A stretch of DNA of 64,000 nt from the NCBI GenBank assembly GCA_965146665.1, contig CBCTHE010000016.1:1-64000 (forward strand), written 5' to 3'. Every line of letters begins with the position of its first letter. Positions within the stretch are counted from its first letter, which is position 1. The notes beneath the pieces are model-generated. The model had not been told where the DNA came from. It worked only from the letters and a program-made list of their open reading frames with translations, and searched no databases. Positions 35,369 through 43,821 of this stretch are shown in pieces. The DNA is from Ructibacterium sp965146665. GTDB lineage: Bacteria; Bacillota; Clostridia; Monoglobales; Monoglobaceae. A program made the translations under genes and the position numbers.

Positions 35369-36766
35369 ATGGAAGAAAATTTGATTGAGCTGGGGCAGGA
35401 GGTTCTGCGGGACAAGCTGGTGGAACTGCTCCATGAAAAAAAATTCACCGAACTGCGGGCGACGCTTGACGCCCTGAATTCTGCGGATATTGCGCAGATA
35501 CTGGCGGAGGTCACAGAGAACGACCTGCCGCTGCTTTTCCGTATTCTTCCCAAGGAGGTCGCGGCAGAGGTCTTTGTGGAAATGGACAATGACCAGCAGG
35601 AGTTTTTGATTTCCGCGTTCAGCGACCGGGAGCTGAAAGAGGTGCTGGACGAGCTGTATGTGGATGACGCCGTGGATCTGGTGGAGGAGATGCCGGCCAG
35701 CGTGGTCAAGCGGATCCTTCGCCATACGGACCCTGAGACCCGCAAGAGCATCAACCAGCTTTTGCAGTATCCCAAGGACAGCGCGGGAAGCATGATGACC
35801 ATTGAGTATGTGGACCTGAAAAAGCACATGACCGTGGGGGAGTCCTTTGACCGGATCCGGCGGACCGGCGTGGACAAGGAGACCATTTATACCTGTTATG
35901 TCACCGATGAAAACCGGAAGCTGATCGGGCTTGTATCAGTCAAGGAGCTTCTGCTCTCTGACTATAATCAGGTCATTGAAGATATCATGGAGACCAATAT
36001 CATCTATGTGGGGACCCTGGACGACCAGGAGGACGTGGCCCATATGTTTGACAAGTACGATTTTCTGGCCATTCCGGTGGTGGACCGGGAGAACAGGCTG
36101 GTGGGGATTGTCACGGTTGACGACGCCATTGACGTTCTGCAGGAGGAGAACACAGAGGATATTTCCAAGATGGCAGCTGTGGTGCCAAGTGAGGACAGCT
36201 ATTTGAAGACGCCGGTGTGGCGGCATGCCAAGAACCGGTTTTTCTGGCTTTTGTTTCTGATGCTCTCCGCCACCATAACCGGGAGCATCATACAGGAATA
36301 CGAAAACGCCTTTGTGGCCATTCCGATTCTGGTGGCCTTTGTTCCCATGCTGATGGGCACCGGCGGAAACTGCGGTTCCCAGAGCTCAACCATGGTGATC
36401 CGCGGCCTGGCCCTGGAGGAGATTCGGTTCAAGGACTTTTTTAAGGTGCTGTTTAAGGAGCTCCGGATTGCGGTCATTGTGGGGGTGGTGCTGGCTCTGG
36501 TGAACGCGGCCCGGGTTTACCTCATGTACAGCCATAACGCGGATGTACTGTCACAGATTGGTCTGGGGCAGCTGGCGCTGGTTTCCGGCCTCAGTCTCAT
36601 TGGGACGGTGGTGCTGGCCAAATGCATCGGCTGTATCCTGCCCATGCTGGCCAAGAAATGCAAGCTGGACCCGGCGCTGATGGCGGCGCCGCTGCTGTCT
36701 ACCATTCTGGACACCTGCTCCGTGCTGATTTTCTTCAATATTGCAATGGCCATTCTGCATCTATAG
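35369..36766 (+). CDS. mgtE: Magnesium transporter MgtE
   Basis: The 465-residue protein has the three MgtE parts. The N-domain of helical repeats is at about 15-125 (LPLLFRILPKEVAAEVFVEM). The CBS pair is at about 130-255 (AGSMMTIEYVDLKKHMTVGE, LVGIVTVDDAIDVLQEEN). Five membrane helices with the pore motif GTGGNCGSQSS follow. It is a magnesium-gated channel in the cytoplasmic membrane. The ATG at 35369 follows GGAG by seven bases. The long structured leader suggests control by magnesium or translation. Confidence 0.96.
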   Translation: MEENLIELGQEVLRDKLVELLHEKKFTELRATLDALNSADIAQILAEVTENDLPLLFRILPKEVAAEVFVEMDNDQQEFLISAFSDRELKEVLDELYVDDAVDLVEEMPASVVKRILRHTDPETRKSINQLLQYPKDSAGSMMTIEYVDLKKHMTVGESFDRIRRTGVDKETIYTCYVTDENRKLIGLVSVKELLLSDYNQVIEDIMETNIIYVGTLDDQEDVAHMFDKYDFLAIPVVDRENRLVGIVTVDDAIDVLQEENTEDISKMAAVVPSEDSYLKTPVWRHAKNRFFWLLFLMLSATITGSIIQEYENAFVAIPILVAFVPMLMGTGGNCGSQSSTMVIRGLALEEIRFKDFFKVLFKELRIAVIVGVVLALVNAARVYLMYSHNADVLSQIGLGQLALVSGLSLIGTVVLAKCIGCILPMLAKKCKLDPALMAAPLLSTILDTCSVLIFFNIAMAILHL

Positions 36767-36790
36767 AAAGAATAGAAAGAAAAGAGTCTG

Positions 36791-36821
36791 AAAAGGAGGC
36801 GCCGGAACGGCGCCTCCTTTT
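36791..36821. terminator. Bidirectional terminator between mgtE and the deaminase gene
   Basis: AAAAGGAGGCGCC pairs perfectly with its complement over a GGAAC loop, with A/T tracts on both sides. It separates the convergent mgtE and dCMP deaminase genes. Confidence 0.9.
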
Positions 36822-36826
36822 CCATA

Positions 36827-37315
36827 TCAGTACCCCAGTCGGCCGCTTAGGGAATCGTCGTTTTCCACCCAGTCGCTTACGTCAATCCCGGTGAAATCCG
36901 TGGGCGTGTTGCGGACCACCACCCGCTCAATGCCGGCGTTGATCACCATCCGCTTGCACATGGCGCAGCAGCAGGCGTCGCTGACCAACGCGCCGGTTTT
37001 GGCGTCCCGGCCCGCCAGATACAGGGTCGCGCCCAGGGTGTCGCGGCGGGCGGCGGATATGATGCAGTTGGCCTCGGCGTGGACGCTCCTGCAGAGCTCA
37101 TACCGCTCCCCCCTTGGGATCTGGAGCTGTTCCCGGGTACAGAAGCCCAGGTCAGAACAGTTTTTTCTGCCCCGGGGCGCACCGGTATAGCCTGTGGAAA
37201 CAATTTCGTCGTTCTTCACAATGATCGCGCCGAAATTCCGGCGCAGGCAGGTGCCGCGTTCAATGACAGTCTCGGCAATGTCAAGATAATAGTTGTCTTT
37301 ATCCACTCGTTTCAT
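36827..37315 (-). CDS. Deoxycytidylate deaminase (ComEB family)
   Basis: The 162-residue protein has both zinc-site motifs: the HAE segment in CRSVHAEANCIISAA (about 76-90) and CCCAMC (about 112-117). The opening TCLRRNFGAIIVKNDEIVST is typical of dCMP deaminases and of ComE operon protein 2. It should convert dCMP to dUMP for thymidylate synthesis. It is alone here and not in a comE operon. Confidence 0.93.
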   Translation of the reverse strand: MKRVDKDNYYLDIAETVIERGTCLRRNFGAIIVKNDEIVSTGYTGAPRGRKNCSDLGFCTREQLQIPRGERYELCRSVHAEANCIISAARRDTLGATLYLAGRDAKTGALVSDACCCAMCKRMVINAGIERVVVRNTPTDFTGIDVSDWVENDDSLSGRLGY

Positions 37316-37432
37316 CTTCTTACCGTCCCTTTCCGGTCCAACTCCGGTGGGGCTGGACCCATGATTTCGGTTCTAAAAATACTTTTCTATGGCTATTATA
37401 GTAGAATCACGTCGAATTTTCAATAGTTTATA

Positions 37433-37461
37433 TTGACTTTGTTCTGGGGAATTTATATAAT
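37433..37461 (+). promoter_or_regulatory. Consensus promoter of the tsaE-tsaB unit
   Basis: TTGACT (37433-37438) and TATAAT (37456-37461) are 17 bases apart. Transcription should start near 37468, about 160 bases before the tsaE start codon. Confidence 0.88.
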
Positions 37462-37467
37462 AGATTT

Positions 37468-37620
37468 GTCTGCTTACCCTGCGCGGGGGTAAGATCGGTC
37501 TTTTTCCCGCGCAGGGTTGGCAGACAGAACTTATGAAAGAACAGCTTTTATGTCCGCGCCTTATCTGCCCACGGTAAGACGCGGATTGGATTGGATCATT
37601 GGTGGGCGGAAAGGCTGTGT
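37468..37620 (+). ncRNA. Structured leader RNA with alternative pairings before tsaE
   Basis: The 5' part folds as GTCTGC/GCAGAC around CCCTGCGCGGG/CCCGCGCAGGG (about 37468-37535). A second hairpin pairs TCCGCG with CGCGGA and CTTA with TAAG (about 37553-37586). CTTACC near 37472 can pair with GGTAAG near 37488 or with GGTAAG near 37573. TCTGCCCAC near 37564 can pair with GTGGGCGGA near 37612, next to the translation start. These exclusive pairings are typical of a regulatory switch. It matches no RNA class that I recognise. Confidence 0.5.
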
Positions 37621-37628
37621 GGATCAGG

Positions 37629-38048
37629 ATGAAGCGTATTGAATCGACAAGCCCGGCCCAGACCCGGGAGGCGGGCCGCCGGCTGGCGGAAACGCTGTCC
37701 CCCGGCGCCGTGCTGGCGCTGGTAGGGGAGCTGGGATGCGGCAAAACCGCCTTTGTGAAGGGCGTGGTGGATTATTTCGGCGACGGCGGGGAGGTCACAA
37801 GCCCCACCTTTACCCTGGTCAACGAATACGGCGGAAGCGTGCCGGTCTATCATTTTGACGTGTACCGGCTGGAGCATCCCGACCCGGAACAGTGCGACTG
37901 GATGGATGACTACCTCTTCGGCGACGGGATCTGCCTGATCGAATGGGCGGACAACATCCGGGCCGTCCTGCCCGGCGGCACCATCCGCGTCGAATTTGCC
38001 AAAGACCCCGGCCGGGGCGAAAACTACAGGGAGATTACAATATGCTGA
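37629..38048 (+). CDS. tsaE: tRNA threonylcarbamoyladenosine biosynthesis ATPase TsaE
   Basis: The 139-residue protein has the TsaE P-loop GELGCGKTAFVKG (about 34-46) and the conserved TSPTFTLVNEY and YHFDVYRL motifs. It works with TsaB, TsaC and TsaD to make t6A37 in tRNAs that read ANN codons. tsaB overlaps its end by seven bases. The ATG at 37629 gives the usual N-terminus. A GTG at 37617 with AAAGG just upstream is an alternative. Confidence 0.93.
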   Translation: MKRIESTSPAQTREAGRRLAETLSPGAVLALVGELGCGKTAFVKGVVDYFGDGGEVTSPTFTLVNEYGGSVPVYHFDVYRLEHPDPEQCDWMDDYLFGDGICLIEWADNIRAVLPGGTIRVEFAKDPGRGENYREITIC

Positions 38049-38755
38049 TATTCGGAATTGATACCTGCTGTATGGCGGCCACAGCCGCCCTGATGGATGA
38101 CACGCGGCTGATTGCCCAGACGGTCATCAACCACAAGCGCACCCATTCCCAGAAGATGATGCCCCAGGTGGAAGCCATGTTTGACCAGGCGGAGCTGGAT
38201 ATCCGTGACGTGGACTGCTTTGCGGCGGCGGCCGGGCCCGGCTCCTTTACCGGGGTGCGGATTGGCGTGGCCACGGCCAAGGCGCTGGCACAGGCGTGTG
38301 ACAAGCCCTGCGTCCCGGTGTCAACCCTGCATGCGCTGGCCAACAATACGGCGGTTTTTGACGGACTGGTCTGTCCCATACTGGACGCCCGGCGGGAGCA
38401 GGTTTACAACGCGCTGTTCCGGGGCGGCCGCCGGCTGGAGCGGCTGTGCCCGGACCGGGCCTTGGCTGTGGAAGCCCTGCTGGAGGAGCTGAGGGAGAAG
38501 GCGGAGCCGGTGATCTTCTGCGGCGACGGGACGCTGGTGTACCGGGAGATGATCCGGCAGGCGCTGGGAGACCGGGCGGTCTTTGCCCAGCGGATGCAGA
38601 ATATGAACCTTGCGGCCTCGGTGGCCGAGCTCGGCTGGGATATGGCCCGGCGGGGCGAGACGGTGCCCTATGGACAGCTGGTGCCCGCATATGTGCGCCT
38701 TTCCCAGGCGGAACGGGAGCGGCTGGAACGTACGGACAGGAGGGAAAACAGATGA
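38042..38755 (+). CDS. tsaB: tRNA threonylcarbamoyladenosine biosynthesis protein TsaB
   Basis: The 237-residue protein shows the TsaB (inactive ASKHA protease-like) features MLIFGIDTCCMAATAALMDD, the AAGPGSFTGVRIGVATAKAL segment (about 60-80) and PILDARREQVYNALF. It holds TsaD in the t6A synthase complex. It overlaps tsaE, and its stop overlaps the start of the downstream carboxypeptidase gene. Confidence 0.95.
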   Translation: MLIFGIDTCCMAATAALMDDTRLIAQTVINHKRTHSQKMMPQVEAMFDQAELDIRDVDCFAAAAGPGSFTGVRIGVATAKALAQACDKPCVPVSTLHALANNTAVFDGLVCPILDARREQVYNALFRGGRRLERLCPDRALAVEALLEELREKAEPVIFCGDGTLVYREMIRQALGDRAVFAQRMQNMNLAASVAELGWDMARRGETVPYGQLVPAYVRLSQAERERLERTDRRENR

Positions 38756-40347
38756 GGCGCCCGGCACGCCGGGCCGGAGGGCTGCGGGTAGCGCGCGGGG
38801 CCGGAAAGGAATGGATCAGATTGAAAAAATGGAATCGATTACAGCTGCTCAGCGGCGTTTGCGCGCTTTTGCTCTCCGGCGCCGCGCTTCTGCCCATGGC
38901 GGCGTTTGGAGAGCCCACCGGCACACCGGCCAAACCGGAGACCACGGCGGAGCGTGTCACAGCCACGGCGCGGCCGTCTGCCGGAACAGCCAGCCCCGCC
39001 GGAACCGGCGCGCCTGCGGCCGGAACGGAAAATGGGCAGGGGGACGCGAAAAAGGAACCGGAGCAGACGGCAGATCCCAGGATTGACGCCCAGGGAAAGC
39101 CCATTCTCGGCCAGGGTGAGACCGGTATTCTGATTGAGGCGGGAACCGGGACGGTGCTGTTTGATGCCGACAGCCAGAAGCGGATGTTTCCGGCCAGCAC
39201 CACCAAGATTATGACCGCGCTGGTGGCCATGGAGGCGCTGGAGGCGGGCGAGGCCGCGCTTACGGACCAGGTGGAGATCACGGCGGCCATGCTGGACGGC
39301 CTGGACCCGGACAGCAGCAACATGGAGCTTGTGGAGGGGGAGGTGATCTCCTTTGAGCATCTGCTCCAGGGCCTGCTGATCCCATCAGGCAACGACGCGG
39401 CCATGGCCATTGCCTTCCGGATCGCGGGCAGTCCGGAGGCGTATGTGGAGCGGATGAACGCCAAGGCGGCGGCGCTTGGGCTGAAGGACACGCATTTTGT
39501 GAATCCCCACGGGCTCCATGACGAGGATCACTATACCACCGCGGCGGATATGGCTGTGATGGCCCGGGCGGCCATGGGCTATGAGACCTTCCGGGACATT
39601 GTGGACATTGCCCACATCAAGATGCCGCCCACCAACAAAAGGGAAAAACAGCGGTACTATATTAACACCAACGGCCTTTTGTCCACCATGCGGTATACGG
39701 GCTATTATTACAAGGGCTCCACCGGGATCAAGACGGGGCGGACCACAGAGGCGGGCAACTGTCTGGTGTCCTCCGCCCAGAAGAACGGCATGGAGCTCAT
39801 CGGGGTTGTGTTTGGCGGCAAGGAGGTGGGGGATTCCCACCTGGACACCATACGGATGCTGAACTATGGATTTGACAATTTTGAATCCATACAGGCGGTC
39901 TCCAAGGGCGAGATTCTGGGCGAGATCCGGGTCAAGCAGGGAAAGGCAAAGGACACGGTGACCCTGTCAGCCGGCGGCGGTGTGGCGGTCATTGTCCCCA
40001 AGGGGACAGAAAAGGACGCGCTGGAGATCCGGATGAATGTGCCGGACGCGCTGTACGCGCCCCTGACCAAAGGGCAGGAGGTCGCCACGGTGTCAATTCT
40101 GCATCAGGGGCAGGAGCTGGGCACCGGCCTGCTCTGCGCGGATGTGGACATAGAGCGGAGCGTCTTCTGGCCCGTGCTGGCTCTGGGGGAATGGCTCTGG
40201 AGCATGACCGTGGTCAGGATTCTGGTCTACCTGTTTCTGGCGGCGATTGCGGTATTTGTATTCATCATGATCGCGGGGCTCCGAAAGGAGCTGAAGCGGG
40301 CCAGAATGCAGAAAAGACGGCGCAATCGTCAAAACCGGGGAAAATAA
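38752..40347 (+). CDS. D-alanyl-D-alanine carboxypeptidase, membrane-anchored (DacF/DacA type)
   Basis: The 531-residue protein has an N-terminal signal (LQLLSGVCALLLSGAALLP) and an Ala/Pro/Thr-rich spacer. The class C penicillin-binding domain carries PASTTKIMTA (catalytic Ser-x-x-Lys), SGND and KTG motifs. A PBP5-like C-terminal beta domain follows, and the protein ends with a membrane helix and basic tail. It trims terminal D-Ala from peptidoglycan outside the cell. The ATG at 38752 overlaps the tsaB stop (ATGA) and has an AGGAGGG site. A TTG at 38821 is a possible later start. Confidence 0.88.
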   Translation: MRRPARRAGGLRVARGAGKEWIRLKKWNRLQLLSGVCALLLSGAALLPMAAFGEPTGTPAKPETTAERVTATARPSAGTASPAGTGAPAAGTENGQGDAKKEPEQTADPRIDAQGKPILGQGETGILIEAGTGTVLFDADSQKRMFPASTTKIMTALVAMEALEAGEAALTDQVEITAAMLDGLDPDSSNMELVEGEVISFEHLLQGLLIPSGNDAAMAIAFRIAGSPEAYVERMNAKAAALGLKDTHFVNPHGLHDEDHYTTAADMAVMARAAMGYETFRDIVDIAHIKMPPTNKREKQRYYINTNGLLSTMRYTGYYYKGSTGIKTGRTTEAGNCLVSSAQKNGMELIGVVFGGKEVGDSHLDTIRMLNYGFDNFESIQAVSKGEILGEIRVKQGKAKDTVTLSAGGGVAVIVPKGTEKDALEIRMNVPDALYAPLTKGQEVATVSILHQGQELGTGLLCADVDIERSVFWPVLALGEWLWSMTVVRILVYLFLAAIAVFVFIMIAGLRKELKRARMQKRRRNRQNRGK

Positions 40348-40368
40348 CCCGGCCGCGGGAAATTTCTC

Positions 40369-40397
40369 TTGAAAAAGACAGAGATCTGTGCTATACT
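40369..40397 (+). promoter_or_regulatory. Promoter of the small export protein gene
   Basis: TTGAAA (40369-40374) and TATACT (40392-40397) are 17 bases apart, about 85 bases before the ATG at 40483. Confidence 0.8.
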
Positions 40398-40482
40398 AAA
40401 TCAGAATGGAAAGGCAGGGGCATTTTGCGTCCCGGCTTTCCCAGCATCAGAAACAAAAGCATCCGTATGGACGAGGTATAAT

Positions 40483-40980
40483 ATGGGAACAACCTTAACA
40501 GTTTATCTTTGGACCTTTCTCCTTTCAATGACGCCGATCTCTGAAATCAGAGGCTCAATGATCTATGCGTTAAACAGTGTGGATCACAGCGTTTGGAACA
40601 TCCTGACCGTGTATTTTATCTCCGTGGCCGGGAACTTTTTGCCGGTTCCATTTATCATGCTGATTTTCCGGCCCATTGTGAAATGGCTCAAAAAGACCCG
40701 CGTGTTTGGGAAATTTGCCCATTGGCTGGAGGAGCGGACCAAGCGCAAGGCCGGGAAGCTCAGCAAGGCCAGCGCGGGCGCCCTGCTCATTTTTGTTGCA
40801 ATCCCGTTCCCGACCACCGGCGCCTGGACCGGCGCCATGATTGCCTCTCTTTTGGATATGCGGTTTAAATACGCCCTGCCTGCCATTCTGGCCGGCATCA
40901 TGATCTCCGGGGTGGTTATGACCCTTCTGGTCACCGGGGTTTTGAATCTGGGCGCTTTGGGAGAATTGATGACCTCCTGA
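40483..40980 (+). CDS. Small multi-drug export family protein (COG2426)
   Basis: The 165-residue protein has four to five membrane segments. The pattern TPISEIRGSMIYAL near the start and GALLIFVAIPFPTTGAWTGA centrally is typical of this family. Despite the family name, no substrate is proven. The ATG at 40483 is preferred for its fit to family members. It may be co-transcribed with the following coiled-coil protein gene. Confidence 0.82.
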   Translation: MGTTLTVYLWTFLLSMTPISEIRGSMIYALNSVDHSVWNILTVYFISVAGNFLPVPFIMLIFRPIVKWLKKTRVFGKFAHWLEERTKRKAGKLSKASAGALLIFVAIPFPTTGAWTGAMIASLLDMRFKYALPAILAGIMISGVVMTLLVTGVLNLGALGELMTS

Positions 40981-41019
40981 TATGGGGGTCCGGGGAAATA
41001 ACGGGAAAGGATATGTAAC

Positions 41020-41370
41020 ATGAGAGAAGAGCAGCCAACAGTCAGGAAGCGAAGTGCGAAAGGGAGAAAGACGCTTGTGGTATTCGGCATTTTGTTCATT
41101 GTTGCCGGGGTGTTTCTGGGATCCTTTGCCTGTTCCTTCCAAATTATGATTCAGGCGGCCAATTCTGCACAGACAGATGAGGACACGCTGGAGAGCGAAA
41201 ACAGAAAGCTGAAGGAAGACGTCCAGCTTTTGCAGGATCAGGTCACGGTACTGCAGACCGAGCTGGAACGCTATAAGGGGCCGTCCTCGTCCGCCAAGCC
41301 CGCGTCGTCCTCCTCCGCCAGAAGCGGCAGGTCAGGCACGGGCGCAGGGAGCGGCAGGAGCGGGAACTGA
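41020..41370 (+). CDS. Small membrane protein with coiled coil and Ser-rich tail
   Basis: The 116-residue protein has a basic N-terminus and one membrane segment (about 18-40). A heptad-type coiled coil follows (TLESENRKLKEDVQLLQDQV through about residue 87), then a Ser/Gly/Arg-rich tail. The layout recalls small envelope or division proteins of the FtsL/DivIC sort, but sequence likeness is not clear. It lies 39 bases after the export protein gene and about 140 bases before pyrH. Confidence 0.65.
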   Translation: MREEQPTVRKRSAKGRKTLVVFGILFIVAGVFLGSFACSFQIMIQAANSAQTDEDTLESENRKLKEDVQLLQDQVTVLQTELERYKGPSSSAKPASSSSARSGRSGTGAGSGRSGN

Positions 41371-41509
41371 CGCGGCACAGTGCCGCAGGCATAAGGAGAC
41401 GCCCCATATGCCAGACTGTTTTGCCATCAGGCTTTTTGATGGCCATCCGAAGAAAAGGACCGGGCAGGGAGCAGTTTGTTCGTGAAGGAATAGCAAAGGA
41501 GAGATGCGT

Positions 41510-42220
41510 ATGAAGAAGCCAAAGTATAAGAGAATCATGCTGAAGATCAGCGGCGAGGCGCTTGCGGGCGACAAGGGGTTTGGTCTGGACCAGCCCACCA
41601 TTACCGCCATTGCCCAGAAGGTGAAGGACTGCTATGACATGGGCGTTGAGATCGCCATTGTGGTGGGCGGCGGCAACTTCTGGCGCGGGCGCACAGGCGA
41701 GGGAATGGACCGTTCCCGGGCAGACCACATGGGGATGCTGGCCACGGTAATCAATTCTCTGGCGCTTCTGGACGCGCTGGAACAGCTGGGCGTAGAGAGC
41801 CGCGTACAGACCGCCATTGAGATGCGCCAGATCGCGGAGCCCTATATCCGGCTCAAAGCGGCGCGGCATCTGCAGAAGGGCAGGGTTGTGATCTTTGCCT
41901 GCGGGACGGGCAACCCCTTCTTTTCCACAGACACCACCGCGGCCCTGCGGGCGGCGGAGATTGACGCGGAGGTCATTCTGCTGGCGAAAAAGGTGGACGG
42001 TGTCTATGACAGCGATCCCAACCTGAATCCGGATGCGAAAAAGTTTGATTCACTGAGCTTTATTGAGGTATTGAATAAGGGGCTCGGGGTGATGGATTCC
42101 ACCGCCACCTCCCTTTGTATGGATAATAATATCCCCATCCTCGTGTTTGGTCTGAACGATCCTGAGAACATCAAGCGCGCGGTCATGGGGGAGGAAATCG
42201 GCACCATGGTGAGCCGGTAG
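41510..42220 (+). CDS. pyrH: UMP kinase
   Basis: The 236-residue protein matches bacterial PyrH: KRIMLKISGEALAG at the start, IVVGGGNFWRG, the RADHMGMLATVIN helix and GTGNPFFSTDTTAALRA. It phosphorylates UMP to UDP in the cytoplasm. The ATG at 41510 is eight bases after AAAGGAG; the ATG at 41504 would be too close. It begins the pyrH-frr-uppS-cdsA-dxr-rseP run. Confidence 0.97.
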   Translation: MKKPKYKRIMLKISGEALAGDKGFGLDQPTITAIAQKVKDCYDMGVEIAIVVGGGNFWRGRTGEGMDRSRADHMGMLATVINSLALLDALEQLGVESRVQTAIEMRQIAEPYIRLKAARHLQKGRVVIFACGTGNPFFSTDTTAALRAAEIDAEVILLAKKVDGVYDSDPNLNPDAKKFDSLSFIEVLNKGLGVMDSTATSLCMDNNIPILVFGLNDPENIKRAVMGEEIGTMVSR

Positions 42221-42379
42221 CGCGGAAAAGGCGCGCTGGATAACCGGCGCCGGCGGATCCGTCTCAGAGGCGGCACCGGCGTTCTGACAGGCTTTCGTAT
42301 ACGCCCCGCCGGCCCACGGCAGGGGACAGCGTATGTTTCTTAAAATCATTATGTGGGCAGAAAGGCTGTGGAATTAGAG

Positions 42380-42922
42380 ATGAAAAATGCAGAGAGCAAA
42401 ATGAACAAGGCCATCGCGTCCCTGGAGGGGGATCTGGCGTCAATCCGCGCCGGACGGGCCAATCCTGCCATATTGGACAAAGTCACCGTGGAGTACTACG
42501 GCGTGCAGACCCCGCTTGCGCAGGTGGGCACCATCTCTGTGCCGGAGGCCCGGACGATCATTGTCCAGCCCTGGGACGTATCCGTACTCAAGGAGGTTGA
42601 AAAGGCGATTCTGGCCTCTGACATTGGGATCAATCCCAATAACGACGGCAAGGTGATCCGGCTGAACTTCCCGCCGCTCACTGAGGAGCGCAGAAAAGAG
42701 CTGAACAAGACCGTGTCCAAGCGGGGCGAGGAAGCCAAGGTGGCGGTCCGCAATATCCGCCGGGATTCCATTGAGCAGTTCAAGAAGCAGAAGAAGGCCA
42801 ATGAGATCACAGAGGATGATCTGAAGGACCTGGAGGATCAGATCCAGAAGATGACCGATAAGTTCGTGAAAAAGATTGACGGGATCATTGCGGACAAGGA
42901 AAAGGAAATCATGGAAGTGTAG
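42380..42922 (+). CDS. frr: Ribosome recycling factor
   Basis: The protein of about 180 residues matches RRF: SIRAGRANPAILDKVTVEYY, PLAQVGTISVPEARTIIVQP and the C-terminal coil region KKANEITEDDLKDLEDQIQK. It splits post-termination ribosomes with EF-G. The start is uncertain: ATG 42380 or GTG 42368, which adds four residues and follows AAAGG closely. Confidence 0.96.
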   Translation: MKNAESKMNKAIASLEGDLASIRAGRANPAILDKVTVEYYGVQTPLAQVGTISVPEARTIIVQPWDVSVLKEVEKAILASDIGINPNNDGKVIRLNFPPLTEERRKELNKTVSKRGEEAKVAVRNIRRDSIEQFKKQKKANEITEDDLKDLEDQIQKMTDKFVKKIDGIIADKEKEIMEV

Positions 42923-43020
42923 CGAAACGTAACCGTGAAGAACCGGCGCGGTGTGCCTGACACGGCGGATGCCGGGCGGGGGCGGCCGGCCGCGGCTTTC
43001 GCGCCGGGAAACGGTATAGG

Positions 43021-43052
43021 GGGGAATAGGAGGCCCGGGCCTTCTATTCCCC
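43021..43052 (+). terminator. Hairpin between frr and uppS
   Basis: GGGGAATAG pairs with CTATTCCCC around an AGGCC/GGCCT inner stem. No T-run follows, so it may be an attenuator or mRNA-stability element rather than a full terminator. Confidence 0.5.
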
Positions 43053-43076
43053 GTGTCGCATATGAGGGGCTTAACT

Positions 43077-43820
43077 ATGTTTTGGAACCGGAAGAAGAAT
43101 AAACTTGCGCTGGATATGGACAGGATTCCCCGGCACATTGGCGTGATCATGGACGGAAACGGGCGGTGGGCCCGGCGCAGGGGACTGCCGCGCTCTGCGG
43201 GACATAAGCGCGGCGCGGACATCCTGGAAAATATCTCGGACTACTGCAGCGGCCTTGGGGTCAAGGCCCTGACGGTCTATGCCTTTTCCACAGAGAACTG
43301 GTCCCGGCCCCAGAAGGAAATCGACGCGCTGATGGACCTTCTGTATGACTATCTGATGATGGTGGAGGAGAAGTTCCGGGGCAGGAATATGCGGCTGAAG
43401 ATCAGCGGTGACATCACCCGGCTCAGCGGCAGGATCCAGTCGGCGATCCGCCGCGCCGAGGAGGTCACCGCCTCCGGGGACGGTATGGTGCTGAATATTG
43501 CTCTGAACTACGGCGGCCGGGATGAGATTGTCCGGGCGGCCCGGAAGCTGGCGGCTGACGCGGCCGGCGGAAGGCTCCTGCCCGAGGAGATCGACGAGGC
43601 GCGCTTTGCCGCTTATCTGGATATGGCCGACCTGCCGGAGGTGGATCTGATTATCCGGCCCAGCGGTGAAAAGCGGCTGTCCAATTTCATGCTCTGGCAG
43701 GCCGCCTACGCGGAGTTCTGGTACAGCGACATCTGCTGGCCGGATTTTAAGGAGCGGGATATGCGGCAGGCAATTTATGATTATCAAAACCGTGACAGAC
43801 GTTTTGGAGGTGTGAAATGA
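43077..43820 (+). CDS. uppS: Undecaprenyl diphosphate synthase
   Basis: The 247-residue protein matches cis-prenyltransferases: HIGVIMDGNGRWARRRGLPR with the catalytic Asp, GHKRG, TVYAFSTENWSRP and the RPSGEKRLSNFMLWQAAYAE signature. It makes the lipid carrier for wall polymers and surface glycans. The ATG at 43077 follows GAGGGG by eight bases. cdsA begins one base after its stop. Confidence 0.97.
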   Translation: MFWNRKKNKLALDMDRIPRHIGVIMDGNGRWARRRGLPRSAGHKRGADILENISDYCSGLGVKALTVYAFSTENWSRPQKEIDALMDLLYDYLMMVEEKFRGRNMRLKISGDITRLSGRIQSAIRRAEEVTASGDGMVLNIALNYGGRDEIVRAARKLAADAAGGRLLPEEIDEARFAAYLDMADLPEVDLIIRPSGEKRLSNFMLWQAAYAEFWYSDICWPDFKERDMRQAIYDYQNRDRRFGGVK

Positions 43821-43821
43821 C

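Noticed and set aside
37433..37620. 6S RNA before tsaE
   Set aside because: The RNA is of suitable length and promoter, but its 5' end pairs locally with position about 37535, not with its 3' end, and the long central bubble of 6S RNA is not evident.
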